From NCBI GenBank assembly GCA_024743255.1, contig JANSWY010000013.1, positions 20,675 to 84,674 of the forward strand: a stretch of DNA of 64,000 nucleotides, in the 5' to 3' direction. How positions within the stretch are numbered: position 1 is the first letter of the stretch; each line of letters begins with the position of its first letter. The notes beneath the pieces are model-generated. The model was not told where the DNA came from, did not search any database, and saw only the letters and a program-made list of their open reading frames with translations. Source of the stretch: a bacterium (GTDB lineage: Bacteria; Bacteroidota; Bacteroidia; Cytophagales; Cyclobacteriaceae). The position numbers and the translations under genes are program-made. This document shows, piece after piece, positions 1-8,749 of this stretch.

Positions 1-1
1 G

Positions 2-340
2 GAACACTTAATTATAGCAATGGAAGATGCTGACGAAATTGCAGATAAAATCATCAATGCAGGATCAGTGTTTATTGGACCTTATACTCCGGAATCAGCA
101 GGTGATTATGCAAGTGGAACAAATCACACACTTCCAACAAATGGTTGGGCCAGTACGACTGCAGGTGTAAGTTTGGATTCCTTTGTGAAGAAAATCACGT
201 ATCAGACAATTACGAAGAAAGGATTGATTAATATTGGAGGTGCTATTGAAAAAATGGCAGCTGCGGAACATCTTGATGCACACAAAAATGCAGTGAGTAT
301 CAGATTAGAGGAGATTAGAGACAACACTGATAATGATTAA
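2..340 (+). CDS. hisD: Histidinol dehydrogenase, C-terminal part (cut by window start)
   Basis: Catalyses the last two oxidations of histidine biosynthesis, histidinol to histidine, with NAD and zinc in the cytoplasm. The frame is open from base 2, and the first residues (EHL) are the family's catalytic Glu-His pair. They are followed by [17 protein letters not shown], which carries the zinc-binding Asp, and by LDAHKNAV with the C-terminal catalytic His. About two thirds of the enzyme lies left of the window. The stop codon is inside the start of hisC (8-base overlap), the usual arrangement for a translationally coupled his operon. Identification is certain. Confidence 0.97.
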   Translation, partial: EHLIIAMEDADEIADKIINAGSVFIGPYTPESAGDYASGTNHTLPTNGWASTTAGVSLDSFVKKITYQTITKKGLINIGGAIEKMAAAEHLDAHKNAVSIRLEEIRDNTDND

Positions 341-1382
341 TATTCAAGATCTTATAAGACCACACCTCAAAGATCTGAAGCCATATTCGTCGGCAAGAGA
401 TGAATATACTGGGACAGAGGGAGTGTTTTTAGATGCCAATGAAAATCCATTTGGCTCAATTGGTGGTGGTGATTACAATAGATACCCAGACCCATATCAA
501 AGAAAATTGAAGCAGAAGCTAGCTCAACTCAAAAGAGTTCCTGCAAATAGAATATTCCTTGGAAACGGAAGTGATGAACCAATAGATTTGCTTTACAGAG
601 CATTTTGTGATCCAGTTCTGGATGAGGTTTTGATTATGCCACCCACATATGGAATGTATGAGGTTTCTGCGAATATTAATAACGTATCTATCAAAAGAGT
701 CAATCTTAGACCAGATTTTCAGATAGACCTTGAACATGTATTAGCAGCTATTACAGATCATACCAAAATCATTTTCATTTGTAGCCCAAATAATCCAACT
801 GGGAATAGAATGAAGTTGAGTGATATTGAAAGCATCGTTCAAAAGGCTCCTGGTTTGGTGGTGATTGATGAAGCTTATATCGACTTTACGCCCGCAGAAA
901 GTATGGTACATGAGCTGAAGGCATATTCTAATGTAGTAGTATTGCAGACATTCAGCAAGGCCTGGGGTTTGGCAGCTATAAGACTTGGAATGGCTTACGC
1001 ACACCCGGAGATCATAACTATTCTGAATGCGATTAAACCTCCTTATAATATTAGTAAGTTAACTCAAGAAGAAGCTCTTAAAGCTTTGGATTTGGAGCAG
1101 GAGAAGGATTTGGTAGTAAAGGATATTTTAGATCAAAGAAGGAAATTGATTGAGGCATTGGATGAATTGGATTTGGTTGAAAAGATTCACCCAACAGAGG
1201 CAAATTTTCTACTGATGAAAGTCCCAAATGCTGAAGAACTTTATAATTTCCTGGTAGAAGAGAAAGTGATAACACGAGATAGAAGTAAAGTAGAACTTTG
1301 TGAAGAATGCTTACGAGTGACCGTGGGTACGACTCAGGAGAACGATGCTTTTATTGACGGCTTAAAGAAATATTCTAAGTAA
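333..1382 (+). CDS. hisC: Histidinol-phosphate aminotransferase
   Basis: PLP enzyme that converts imidazole-acetol phosphate to histidinol phosphate with glutamate as amino donor. It has 349 residues, normal for the family. Visible landmarks are the N-terminal [17 protein letters not shown] near residue 151, the VIDEAY segment with the cofactor-binding Asp near 179, and the Schiff-base lysine K209 in [14 protein letters not shown]. It overlaps hisD by 8 bases and must be cotranscribed with it. Its stop codon abuts the stop of the opposing SxtJ-like gene with no spacer, so no terminator separates the converging transcripts. hisB, normally next in the operon, is 3.7 kb downstream beyond an opposite-strand cassette. 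Confidence 0.96.
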   Translation: MINIQDLIRPHLKDLKPYSSARDEYTGTEGVFLDANENPFGSIGGGDYNRYPDPYQRKLKQKLAQLKRVPANRIFLGNGSDEPIDLLYRAFCDPVLDEVLIMPPTYGMYEVSANINNVSIKRVNLRPDFQIDLEHVLAAITDHTKIIFICSPNNPTGNRMKLSDIESIVQKAPGLVVIDEAYIDFTPAESMVHELKAYSNVVVLQTFSKAWGLAAIRLGMAYAHPEIITILNAIKPPYNISKLTQEEALKALDLEQEKDLVVKDILDQRRKLIEALDELDLVEKIHPTEANFLLMKVPNAEELYNFLVEEKVITRDRSKVELCEECLRVTVGTTQENDAFIDGLKKYSK

Positions 1383-1769
1383 CTACCACATGTTTTCAAG
1401 ATCCCCAGGAGTATATGTATGGTTTCTGGAATCATACATAGACTTTGTTTGATGCCTTTTCAATTTCAGCGGATCTTTATTGAATAACCTATAAAGAAGT
1501 GATAAAGGAGTAAGAAATAGATAAAACAGAATAGTCAATATTATTCTTGAGTTGATCCACCCCAGTATTTTAGCAATTCCAAACCATACCCAAAGAATTG
1601 CCTTAGCTGCATTTGAGCTAAATAGGGATAATATCAAAACGGAACCGGCGATCCAAAGTAATGGATACGCTTCACGATCCTTCATAAAATACAGCAGGAG
1701 GAATAATCCTGTGAACCCTACCACTATTACTAGAATAGATTTTCTTTCAAAGGATGTAAGATTCTTCAT
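1383..1769 (-). CDS. SxtJ-family small membrane protein
   Basis: A 128-residue protein with hydrophobic segments near residues 13-28, 33-50 and 72-100, then a soluble tail that includes RLFNKDPLKLKR and ends in ENMW. Membrane segments followed by a short motif around F-x-K-D-P-L and an aromatic C-terminus match my memory of the SxtJ family, whose biochemical role is unknown. SxtJ-type genes commonly accompany O-carbamoyltransferases, as here. The start ATG overlaps the stop of the preceding 49-residue gene (TAATG), so the two are translationally coupled. It is the last gene of a four-gene operon. The family call rests on motif memory and context. Confidence 0.7.
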   Translation of the reverse strand: MKNLTSFERKSILVIVVGFTGLFLLLYFMKDREAYPLLWIAGSVLILSLFSSNAAKAILWVWFGIAKILGWINSRIILTILFYLFLTPLSLLYRLFNKDPLKLKRHQTKSMYDSRNHTYTPGDLENMW

Positions 1770-1918
1770 TAGAATAATGAGTAAATAAACGGGGCTGCAG
1801 CACTATTCCCTCCGATCACAATCAGAACACCGAATAATATGAATACAAGGATCATTGGTACCAACCAATATTTTTTTCGTTCCTTTAAAAATTTCCACAG
1901 ATCAGATAGAAACTCCAT
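1769..1918 (-). CDS. DUF5989-type (SxtK-like) 49-residue membrane protein
   Basis: A very short gene read directly from the sequence. The protein begins MEFLSDLWKFLKERKKYW and continues with one strongly hydrophobic helix (about residues 19-37), then GGNSAAAPFIYSLF. An amphipathic start with LWxFLKERKKYW and an APFIY end is what I recall of the DUF5989 family, to which SxtK of saxitoxin clusters belongs. It starts 6 bases after the SGNH hydrolase stop, and its TAA shares a base with the ATG of the SxtJ-like gene. Both junctions imply translation as one operon. Function is unknown; a small membrane partner of the carbamoyltransferase or hydrolase is inferred only from context. Confidence 0.75.
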   Translation of the reverse strand: MEFLSDLWKFLKERKKYWLVPMILVFILFGVLIVIGGNSAAAPFIYSLF

Positions 1919-1924
1919 ATCTCA

Positions 1925-3079
1925 CTAAAATCGCTTTTGTATTAATTCATTTAATTCTTCTGCAAAATACTTGTGCCCATATTCACTTGGGTGCCTGTCA
2001 CAATCTTGGCTAAAGTAAGGAAAAGTAAGGTTATTTTCCTGAATGTGGCTAATTGCATTATCGTACATGCTGTAATACTCCACATCTAATTCGTCACAAA
2101 TGTTTTTGATACGAGTATTAGGTTGCAAAGGGTTTAGAGACACATCATATTTTGACGAACTCCAGGAAATCCAATTTTCATCAATTTGGTAAGGGTCTGG
2201 CAATTGGATGAGAATAAGTTTGGAACTGTCTGCTGTTATGAGGCTATCCAATCTGTGTAATGATTTTTCAGTGATTTTGTAACCGGATTTTAAGGTTTCA
2301 GTTTCATCATTGCTATAAACATCTGTCAAGCCTTGCTGAAAGTCGGCTTTCATGTTTACTAAACTTTGCAAATACGACATTAAAGTTCTACCCCCTTTTT
2401 GAGCTAGATTGAAAATGTACAGACCTTGCAATTTAGGATTGAGTGCTTCTGGTTGTTTGTTTTTTGAGATTTCGGCTAATACTTCCTCTTTTGACCCAAT
2501 TTCATATTGGAATTCCAGCTCGTCAGAAATTAGTCCTTCATTAATGGCTTTAAAATTATCATAGGGGTCATTGTAATTCAGGTAAAATAGAAAGACATAG
2601 TCTGGCTTAAAATGAGTAACAAAATTCTCATACATCGCCAGTTCATGTATGGTTCCAAATCCGCCACTAACACCGAAGTTTAATATTTCATACTGTTCCC
2701 CAAGTTGTTCAGTCAACAAATTATGTAAGATAGATGAATCATTAGACCCAAAGCCTTCAATAAATGAGTCTCCTAATAGCGCAATTCTGGTTTGATCTGG
2801 GTCCTTTAAAAAGGAAACTTCTGTTCCTCTCATTCCAAGCTCGTTGGTTGTATACGAAACACTGAAGCAATCCTTTTGATGATTGGTTTCACTGTCCGTG
2901 TAATGCCATACCTTCCAGTATTTATTCTCAACTAAGAAGGGTTTATCATGACTTTCCTCTACCAGAAAAGATTGATTTGTGCTAAAGACTATTCGTAAAA
3001 GGACTTCCAAAATCAATAAAGAAATAGAAGTGCTGACAAAAATCAGGATCAGGTTTCTGGGATCAAATCGCCTTTTCAT
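1925..3079 (-). CDS. Membrane-anchored SGNH/GDSL hydrolase
   Basis: A 384-residue protein with an N-terminal transmembrane anchor (about residues 11-31), so the catalytic domain should face the periplasm. The SGNH signature is clear: GDSF with nucleophile S105, a block III-like YLNYNDPYDN, and DRHPSEYGH near the C-terminus supplying the Asp/His pair (D361, H363). Family members are esterases or acyl/acetyl hydrolases acting on polysaccharide or lipid esters; the substrate here is unknown. The start overlaps the carbamoyltransferase stop (TAATG). In saxitoxin clusters sxtL is also annotated as a GDSL-type lipase, so all four neighbours have counterparts there. The hydrolase class is certain; the pathway is not. 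Confidence 0.88.
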   Translation of the reverse strand: MKRRFDPRNLILIFVSTSISLLILEVLLRIVFSTNQSFLVEESHDKPFLVENKYWKVWHYTDSETNHQKDCFSVSYTTNELGMRGTEVSFLKDPDQTRIALLGDSFIEGFGSNDSSILHNLLTEQLGEQYEILNFGVSGGFGTIHELAMYENFVTHFKPDYVFLFYLNYNDPYDNFKAINEGLISDELEFQYEIGSKEEVLAEISKNKQPEALNPKLQGLYIFNLAQKGGRTLMSYLQSLVNMKADFQQGLTDVYSNDETETLKSGYKITEKSLHRLDSLITADSSKLILIQLPDPYQIDENWISWSSSKYDVSLNPLQPNTRIKNICDELDVEYYSMYDNAISHIQENNLTFPYFSQDCDRHPSEYGHKYFAEELNELIQKRF

Positions 3080-4929
3080 TAATCCAATACTAAGCTTATG
3101 TTTTCAGGTTTTATTAATGGACTTTCCGGTTGTTCTGTTTTTTGCAGAATGAAATTATTGATTACCAAAATATCCATCTCCGAATTCATAAAGCAATTGT
3201 AAGCGTCTTCAATTGTGTTAACTATTGGTTCACCTCTCAGGTTAAAACTGGTGTTGATCAAAACAGGACAACCAGTTTCTCTTTCAAATGCTTCAATCAA
3301 TTCAAAATATCTGGGGTTAGTCTCTTTATCAACAGTTTGTATCCTTGTGGAGTAATCCACATGTGTGATTGCAGGAAGATTAGACCTTTCGATGTATAGC
3401 TTTTGATTAAGTTCCAGTTGATCAAAGTCTGAAGGAACTTCTATTTTAATGTCATTTGAAATTGGTTTTACTAACAACATATAAGGCGAGTCTCCTTTCA
3501 AGTCAAAGTAGTCTGATGCCCGATGCTTTGTAACCGATGGAGCAAAAGGCCTGAATGACTCTCTGTATTTTATGCTGAGGTTTAACTTCTTTTGCATTCC
3601 GGGATTTCTGGGATCAGCTAATATGCTTCTGTTTCCTAAAGCTCTTGGACCAAATTCCATTCGTCCCTGAAACCAACCAATAACCTTCCCATCTGCAATT
3701 GATTTTGAAGTCTCCATCATCAATACATCATCAGAAACTACTTTAAATGTTGCAGATAGATCAGTCAGCTTAATTTTTATTTCATCATCTGAATACTGAG
3801 GTCCCAATAAGGACCCTTTCATTAAATCTCTGCCTTGTATTGTCTTTCTTGGTCTTTCAAATTTGATATAATGAGATGCGAGGGAAGCACCCAATGATCC
3901 ACCTGCATCACCTGCAGCAGGTTGAATAAATATCTTTTCAAATAAGTTGGCAGATTCTAGTTTCCCGTTAGCTACTCCATTCAATGCCACTCCTCCGGCA
4001 AGACAAATATTCTTTTCCTTTGTGAGTTTCTGAGCCTCCATGGCCATTTTTAGAACGACCTCTTCAGTTACCCTTTGAATTGCTAGCGCCAAATCACAAT
4101 GTTCCTGACGTATTTCTGATTCTGGTGTCCTTTTTGGTATTCCAAATAGATTCTCCCATTTCCGATCCGGGACCATCTTAAGGCCGGTTGAATAACTAAA
4201 GTATCGCTGATTTAGCCAAATACTACCATCATCATATATTTGAATGAGCTCTGATTTGATGGTTTCAATTATTCGATCCAGCTTCTTACCACTGTTTCCA
4301 TATGGAGCTAATCCCATTAGTTTGTATTCTCCTGAATTGACTTTGAATCCCAGAAAATATGTAAATGCGGAATACAATAAACCGATTGAATGTGGGAATT
4401 TCAGTTCCTTTAGTACGGTTATAGAAGATCCCTTTCCATGGCAAATTGATGCTGTGGCCCATTCTCCAACTCCATCGATTGTTAGAATAGCAGCACTTTC
4501 AAAATTGCTCGGATAAAATGCACTAGCAGCATGTGATAAGTGATGCTCTGGAAACAGAAGCTGCACATTAGAATTATCCCCTATTTTTTTTAATTCCTGC
4601 CTGATTATTCGTTTCAGGAATAACTTTTCCTTGATCCATACTGGAATAGAATTGATGAACGACCTGATTCCTTTCGGAGCAAATGCATAATATGTTTCTA
4701 TCAGCCTTTCAAATTTCAGGAAAGGTTTATCATAAAATGCTACCGCATCAATATCATTTAGTGTCAGGCCAGATTCTTCTAAACAATACTCAATTGCATT
4801 GATTGGGAACGAAGGGTCGTGTTTTTTTCTGGTGAAGCGTTCTTCCTGGGCTGCTGCAATAATTTCTCCATCCACTAAAATAGTGGCGGCAGAGTCGTGA
4901 TAGAATGCAGAAATCCCAAGAATATTCAT
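3079..4929 (-). CDS. NodU/CmcH-type O-carbamoyltransferase
   Basis: Transfers a carbamoyl group from carbamoyl phosphate, via carbamoyl-AMP, to a hydroxyl of a small molecule or sugar. The 616 residues are full length for the family. The N-terminal Kae1/ASKHA-like domain starts MNILGISAFYHDSAA and contains the metal-binding HHLSHAASAFYPS near 129-141 and an IDGVGEWAT segment. The C-terminal half has AGGVALNGVANGK, PAAGDAGGSLGA, FGPRALGNRSILADPR and NTSFNLRGEPIV, all family hallmarks. This is the first gene of the four-gene cassette and diverges from hisB across 119 bases. The family also includes NodU, TobZ and SxtI. The acceptor cannot be told from sequence; no PKS, NRPS or amidinotransferase lies nearby, so toxin production is not implied. 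Confidence 0.93.
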   Translation of the reverse strand: MNILGISAFYHDSAATILVDGEIIAAAQEERFTRKKHDPSFPINAIEYCLEESGLTLNDIDAVAFYDKPFLKFERLIETYYAFAPKGIRSFINSIPVWIKEKLFLKRIIRQELKKIGDNSNVQLLFPEHHLSHAASAFYPSNFESAAILTIDGVGEWATASICHGKGSSITVLKELKFPHSIGLLYSAFTYFLGFKVNSGEYKLMGLAPYGNSGKKLDRIIETIKSELIQIYDDGSIWLNQRYFSYSTGLKMVPDRKWENLFGIPKRTPESEIRQEHCDLALAIQRVTEEVVLKMAMEAQKLTKEKNICLAGGVALNGVANGKLESANLFEKIFIQPAAGDAGGSLGASLASHYIKFERPRKTIQGRDLMKGSLLGPQYSDDEIKIKLTDLSATFKVVSDDVLMMETSKSIADGKVIGWFQGRMEFGPRALGNRSILADPRNPGMQKKLNLSIKYRESFRPFAPSVTKHRASDYFDLKGDSPYMLLVKPISNDIKIEVPSDFDQLELNQKLYIERSNLPAITHVDYSTRIQTVDKETNPRYFELIEAFERETGCPVLINTSFNLRGEPIVNTIEDAYNCFMNSEMDILVINNFILQKTEQPESPLIKPENISLVLD

Positions 4930-5015
4930 TGCCTTAAAATTGGGTAATAATTTAATAACTAAAGGAAGTATTAAATATTAAATAAGAAGACTTCCAATTA
5001 CTAACAATGCATGCC

Positions 5016-5023
5016 TATATTTG
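5016..5023 (+). promoter_or_regulatory. Bacteroidota -7 box upstream of hisB
   Basis: TATATTTG matches the Bacteroidota housekeeping -7 element TAnnTTTG and lies 25 bases before the hisB ATG. No clear -33 TTTG was found. It implies that hisB has its own promoter now that it is separated from hisC. Confidence 0.5.
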
Positions 5024-5048
5024 GCGCTCTTTTTGAACCTTATATACC

Positions 5049-6143
5049 ATGAAAAAAGTCCTGTTTATAGACCGAGACGGTACAATTATATCTGAAACGG
5101 AAGATGAGAAAATTGAAAAGATTGAAAAGCTCAAGTTTTTACCTGAGTCTTTGTATTATCTCCGAAAGATTCATGATGAACTGGATTATGAGTTAGTCAT
5201 GGTAACTAATCAGGATGGTCTTGGAACTGATGCTTTTCCTGATCATGAGTTCTACCCTGTTCATGAGTTTATTTTAAGGACTTTGGAAAGTGAAGGAATT
5301 CATTTTTCTGCTATTCATGTTGATGAGCATTTCGAACATGAAAACCACCCTAACAGAAAACCTGGTATTGGAATGTTGACTGGCTACCTGGAAGGAGGAT
5401 ATGATATTGAGAATAGTTATGTTCTGGGTGATCGGGTAACTGATGTTCAGCTTGCTAGAAATTTAGGCTCAAAAGCAATTCACATTTGGCATGAGGCAAC
5501 AACTGATGCAGAACTGACCACTGAAAGCTGGAGAGAAATTTATGAATATCTCAAAATGGGACCTAGAGTTTTTGAGGTTACCAGAAAGACAAACGAAACT
5601 GACATACAAATCAAACTAAACCTTGATGGATCGGGTAGAACAAATATCTCCACAGGTTTAGCTTTCTTCGATCATATGTTGGATCAGTTAGGGAAACACT
5701 CACTTTGTGATTTAGAAATTACAGTGAAGGGTGATCTTGAAGTTGATGAGCATCATACAATTGAAGACACAGCTCTTGCTCTTGGTGAAGCCTATCTTCA
5801 AGCCATTGGATCGAAAAAAGGAATAAATCGTTATGGTTTTGCTTTACCAATGGATGACGTGCTTGCTCAGGTAGCTATTGATTTTGGTGGTAGGCCATGG
5901 ATTGTGTGGGATGCTGAATTCAAAAGAGAGAAAATTGGTGATATGCCTACCGAGATGTTTTATCATTTCTTTAAATCATTTTCAGATGCTGCTAAGTGTA
6001 ATTTGAACATCAAAGTAGAAGGTGACAATGAGCATCACAAGATTGAAGGAATATTTAAGGCATTAGCTAAATCCATTAAAATGGCGGTAAAACGCTACGT
6101 TGAGGAAATTGATATTTTACCGTCAACAAAAGGTGCCCTCTAA
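5049..6143 (+). CDS. hisB: Bifunctional histidinol-phosphatase / imidazoleglycerol-phosphate dehydratase
   Basis: Two fused cytoplasmic enzymes of histidine synthesis. Residues 1 to about 170 form a HAD phosphatase with the DxD nucleophile motif DRDGT (D8, D10), VTNQDGLG, and a GDRVTD motif near 131. From about residue 178 the dehydratase follows, with [15 protein letters not shown] and the manganese-binding [16 protein letters not shown], then a second histidine motif, EHHKIEG, near the end. The length of 364 residues is typical of the bifunctional form. It is transcribed away from the carbamoyltransferase cassette, and no other his gene follows it here, so hisH, hisA, hisF and hisI must be elsewhere. 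Confidence 0.97.
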   Translation: MKKVLFIDRDGTIISETEDEKIEKIEKLKFLPESLYYLRKIHDELDYELVMVTNQDGLGTDAFPDHEFYPVHEFILRTLESEGIHFSAIHVDEHFEHENHPNRKPGIGMLTGYLEGGYDIENSYVLGDRVTDVQLARNLGSKAIHIWHEATTDAELTTESWREIYEYLKMGPRVFEVTRKTNETDIQIKLNLDGSGRTNISTGLAFFDHMLDQLGKHSLCDLEITVKGDLEVDEHHTIEDTALALGEAYLQAIGSKKGINRYGFALPMDDVLAQVAIDFGGRPWIVWDAEFKREKIGDMPTEMFYHFFKSFSDAAKCNLNIKVEGDNEHHKIEGIFKALAKSIKMAVKRYVEEIDILPSTKGAL

Positions 6144-6247
6144 AGAATAGTAAGTATTTCCGGGTTGCGGAATCCTATTATCACTGCAATTGCAATTCCT
6201 AGAATTAATATAGCTTTTCTACGGATGTTTAATCTTGTCTTGTTCAT
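6140..6247 (-). CDS. Possible 35-residue single-helix membrane protein
   Basis: A short open frame running from an ATG at 6247 to a TAG that overlaps the end of hisB. The product starts with a basic [11 protein letters not shown], continues with one hydrophobic helix (about 12-26) and ends NPEILTIL. The positive-inside pattern is what a real small membrane protein would show, but the reading frame is short and no family is recognised. It could be a chance ORF in the 204-base gap after hisB. Confidence 0.3.
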   Translation of the reverse strand: MNKTRLNIRRKAILILGIAIAVIIGFRNPEILTIL

Positions 6248-6347
6248 TTAGCAAAGTTGAACAAGGCTGTTAATCATGCCAAAAAATGTAGGTGAACAAA
6301 AGGTAAGCTTGGTCTAATTTCTAGGTTATTAGAAGTAATAAGTCGTT

Positions 6348-8057
6348 TTAAGAATCAGTTACTGGAATTTTTTCATCAAGTTTTATGAGGTAGTCTGTGA
6401 GGTTTTCTTCATGGACCAAATCGAGCTTTTTACGTAATCTGTACCTGGCAGTTTTAACACTTTCTGCAGAGATACCGAGCATTTGCCCCATTTCTTTCAT
6501 TGTCAAGTTCAGACGAATGAGTGCGCATAGTCTTAGATCGTTGCTAGTTAATGAGCTGTTTTGAGACTTGAGTTTAACAAAGAAATCTTTATGAACACTT
6601 TCAAAGTGTAGTCTAAAGTCTTCCCAATCTCTGTCTACCTGTTGGTGTGTATCTACAATTTTGCCAAGCTTACTAACCTTAGAACTAATCTCTGCATTTG
6701 CTGAAGCTTTGATTTGCTGGATTTCATCTTTCAATTCTTCCAGGAGTTCATTTTTGCGAATAAAATTGACTGTATATGCAGTAAGCTCCTGACCCTTTGC
6801 CTCTAGCTCTCTTTGAAGTTCGTCTTGTTTTTCCTGAGATCGTTTCTTGTTCTTGATCATCTTCAGCTTCTGAGTTCTGATGATTAAAAAGGCAATAATA
6901 GCTAACAAAATAAGTGAAGAGATTCCAAGTACCGCCATTAGTTGATTTACTTTCGACTTCTCTTCGAGCAACTCAATTTCTTGTTTATCCAAAATGAGTT
7001 GAGCTTCATGCTTCTCAGACTCTATTCTTGAGTGCAGGTTTGAAATATCTTTGGCTACTGCTTCGTTAAAAATACTGTCTTTGTACAAAATGTGTTTGTC
7101 GTAGTAGTCAATTGATTTTTTATAATTTCCCTTAGCTTGGTGGATCAGTTTTAGGTCAATATAGATATTGCTTAGCCATTTCAAAGACTTGATATTCAAC
7201 GCCACTTCTTCCGCTTTTAACGCATACTCCAAAGCACTGTCATAGTCTTTCAGTTCAATGTATATGGAAGCAATGTTTTCATATGTTTTGGCCAATCCGT
7301 CCAAATCATTAATTCCTTCACTCAAAAGGGCTGATATCTTCAAGTGTATAATTCCATCCTTTTTTCGTCCCATAGCCTTATATAGAAGGCCTAGTCTATT
7401 TAGGCTTTCTGCTTTACCATAGGTAAAGTCTGCATTATTATGCATGTTGTAAGCCTTCTTTAATATGTCTGAGGCTTTGTCAAATTCTTTTTGAAGAATG
7501 TATATGTCAGCAATCTTGCTATAAGTTGTTGCTACTCTGCTATCCTCTCCTTGATTAACAAATATTTCATTAGCCGTAAGGAAATGGTCAAGGGCCGTTG
7601 TAATGTCATTTTGATCTGCGTAGACCATACCAATATTCATAATGCAATTCGCAATCCCTACAGAGTCAGTCAGTTGCTCGTATGTTTCTTTCGATGAATA
7701 TAGGTGCTTGAGGGCGGGTTCATAATTTCCGGTTGCCCAGTGACCAACACCAATAACTCTATCAGCATAAGCTTTTCCTGGTAAAAAACCTTCCATTACA
7801 GAGATAGCTAATGCTTTGTTGCCATAGCTAATTGATTGATTAGGGTCAATAATCCAGAATTCGAAACCAAGATCGTTGTTTACTTTTATCCTTTCAATGG
7901 TTGATAATCGATCGGTTTCCAGAACTAGTATTAAACTGTCAATTTTTAATGTTTGAGATATTGCTGTATTGACGGTCAGAAGGAATGACAAACAAAAAAC
8001 CCCTATGATTTTCATAAGGGTAATTGTACGTAATATTTTTCGAATTTGTTTTAGCAA
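6348..8057 (-). CDS. TPR sensor with membrane anchor and LuxR-like HTH
   Basis: A regulator type common in Bacteroidota. A signal peptide (best start is the ATG at 8015, giving MKIIGVFCLSFLLTVNTAISQ; the longer start at 8057 is less likely) leads into about seven TPR repeats, exemplified by the Asn/Ala pattern in CIMNIGMVYADQND and AKTYENIASIYIELKD. A coiled coil and a transmembrane helix (about 372-392) follow, then a long cytoplasmic coiled coil and a C-terminal helix-turn-helix (LTMKEMGQMLGISAESVKTA, about 505-550). The layout suggests periplasmic TPRs sensing a signal and a DNA-binding tail inside the cell. It lies 10 bases downstream of a small membrane-protein gene on the same strand and may share its transcript. 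Ligand and targets are unknown. Confidence 0.88.
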   Translation of the reverse strand: MLKQIRKILRTITLMKIIGVFCLSFLLTVNTAISQTLKIDSLILVLETDRLSTIERIKVNNDLGFEFWIIDPNQSISYGNKALAISVMEGFLPGKAYADRVIGVGHWATGNYEPALKHLYSSKETYEQLTDSVGIANCIMNIGMVYADQNDITTALDHFLTANEIFVNQGEDSRVATTYSKIADIYILQKEFDKASDILKKAYNMHNNADFTYGKAESLNRLGLLYKAMGRKKDGIIHLKISALLSEGINDLDGLAKTYENIASIYIELKDYDSALEYALKAEEVALNIKSLKWLSNIYIDLKLIHQAKGNYKKSIDYYDKHILYKDSIFNEAVAKDISNLHSRIESEKHEAQLILDKQEIELLEEKSKVNQLMAVLGISSLILLAIIAFLIIRTQKLKMIKNKKRSQEKQDELQRELEAKGQELTAYTVNFIRKNELLEELKDEIQQIKASANAEISSKVSKLGKIVDTHQQVDRDWEDFRLHFESVHKDFFVKLKSQNSSLTSNDLRLCALIRLNLTMKEMGQMLGISAESVKTARYRLRKKLDLVHEENLTDYLIKLDEKIPVTDS

Positions 8058-8067
8058 AATTCAATTT

Positions 8068-8502
8068 CTATAACCTGTCCCAAGGGATTCTTGTCAGCAT
8101 TAAAAAGAGGGAAATTCCAAAGAAAATTGCCTGAAATCTAAACTTTACTAATGCATCAGTCGATTTTTTGCTTATTGATCTACCTACCTGCGCTGCAATT
8201 ACAGCTAGAATCATCACAGCAATATGCTCTACTGCCCAATATCTCAAGTCTGCATTTTTCATTGCTGCTCTGAAATTTTGGAATGCGGATTGAGTAATTG
8301 GACTAAGGAAAACGTAAAGAATGAGGCCGATCAATAACTGAAGGTGCATCATTCCAACAAATCCAGCAGCCATGCCATTATCTCCTTTTTTGTACTCAGA
8401 TCCACTGAATAGCCCAATAAGAGATTTTACTACAACCGCCACTGCTACAAGAAGAATAATCCATCTTACCCAGGAATGAACGACTAAAAGGAATTCGTAC
8501 AT
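8068..8502 (-). CDS. Four-helix membrane protein (cytochrome b-like hypothetical)
   Basis: A 144-residue protein with four predicted membrane helices (about 12-32, 46-68, 93-110 and 120-137). Conserved-looking histidines sit within or near them (HSWVRW, MHLQ, VEHIAV), and paired His residues in helices resemble a small heme-b membrane protein. Similar Bacteroidota proteins are often labelled cytochrome B without proof. The start ATG at 8502 is the only reasonable one. It lies just upstream of the TPR regulator on the same strand. Function is unknown. Confidence 0.75.
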   Translation of the reverse strand: MYEFLLVVHSWVRWIILLVAVAVVVKSLIGLFSGSEYKKGDNGMAAGFVGMMHLQLLIGLILYVFLSPITQSAFQNFRAAMKNADLRYWAVEHIAVMILAVIAAQVGRSISKKSTDALVKFRFQAIFFGISLFLMLTRIPWDRL

Positions 8503-8749
8503 AGTGTTTTTTTTGGTGGCTAAGATAAGTCAAAAGTTCATATCCTGTTGTCATTTTGAGTACAGCTTAGTGAAATCATTAAACAACAGTTTAAAGAAAT
8601 CTTCATACAATTCGAGTCTGTTTTTAGCAAGTTCAGCGTCCTTCTCATTTCAAAAATCCCATTTCCTGTGTTGTAACATCAAATCTCAAAGCAGTATGGC
8701 CATTGTAATTGAGTTCAATCTTAAAACAAAAACCAAAAATCATATACAC

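Noticed and set aside
1383..4929. Saxitoxin production by this organism
   Set aside because: Only the tailoring-type genes have counterparts; the polyketide synthase, amidinotransferase and dioxygenase genes of saxitoxin synthesis are absent from the window.
8504..8749. Long N-terminal extension of the FAS1 lipoprotein
   Set aside because: The extension reads like noncoding sequence and would bury the signal peptide and lipobox that start at 8750.
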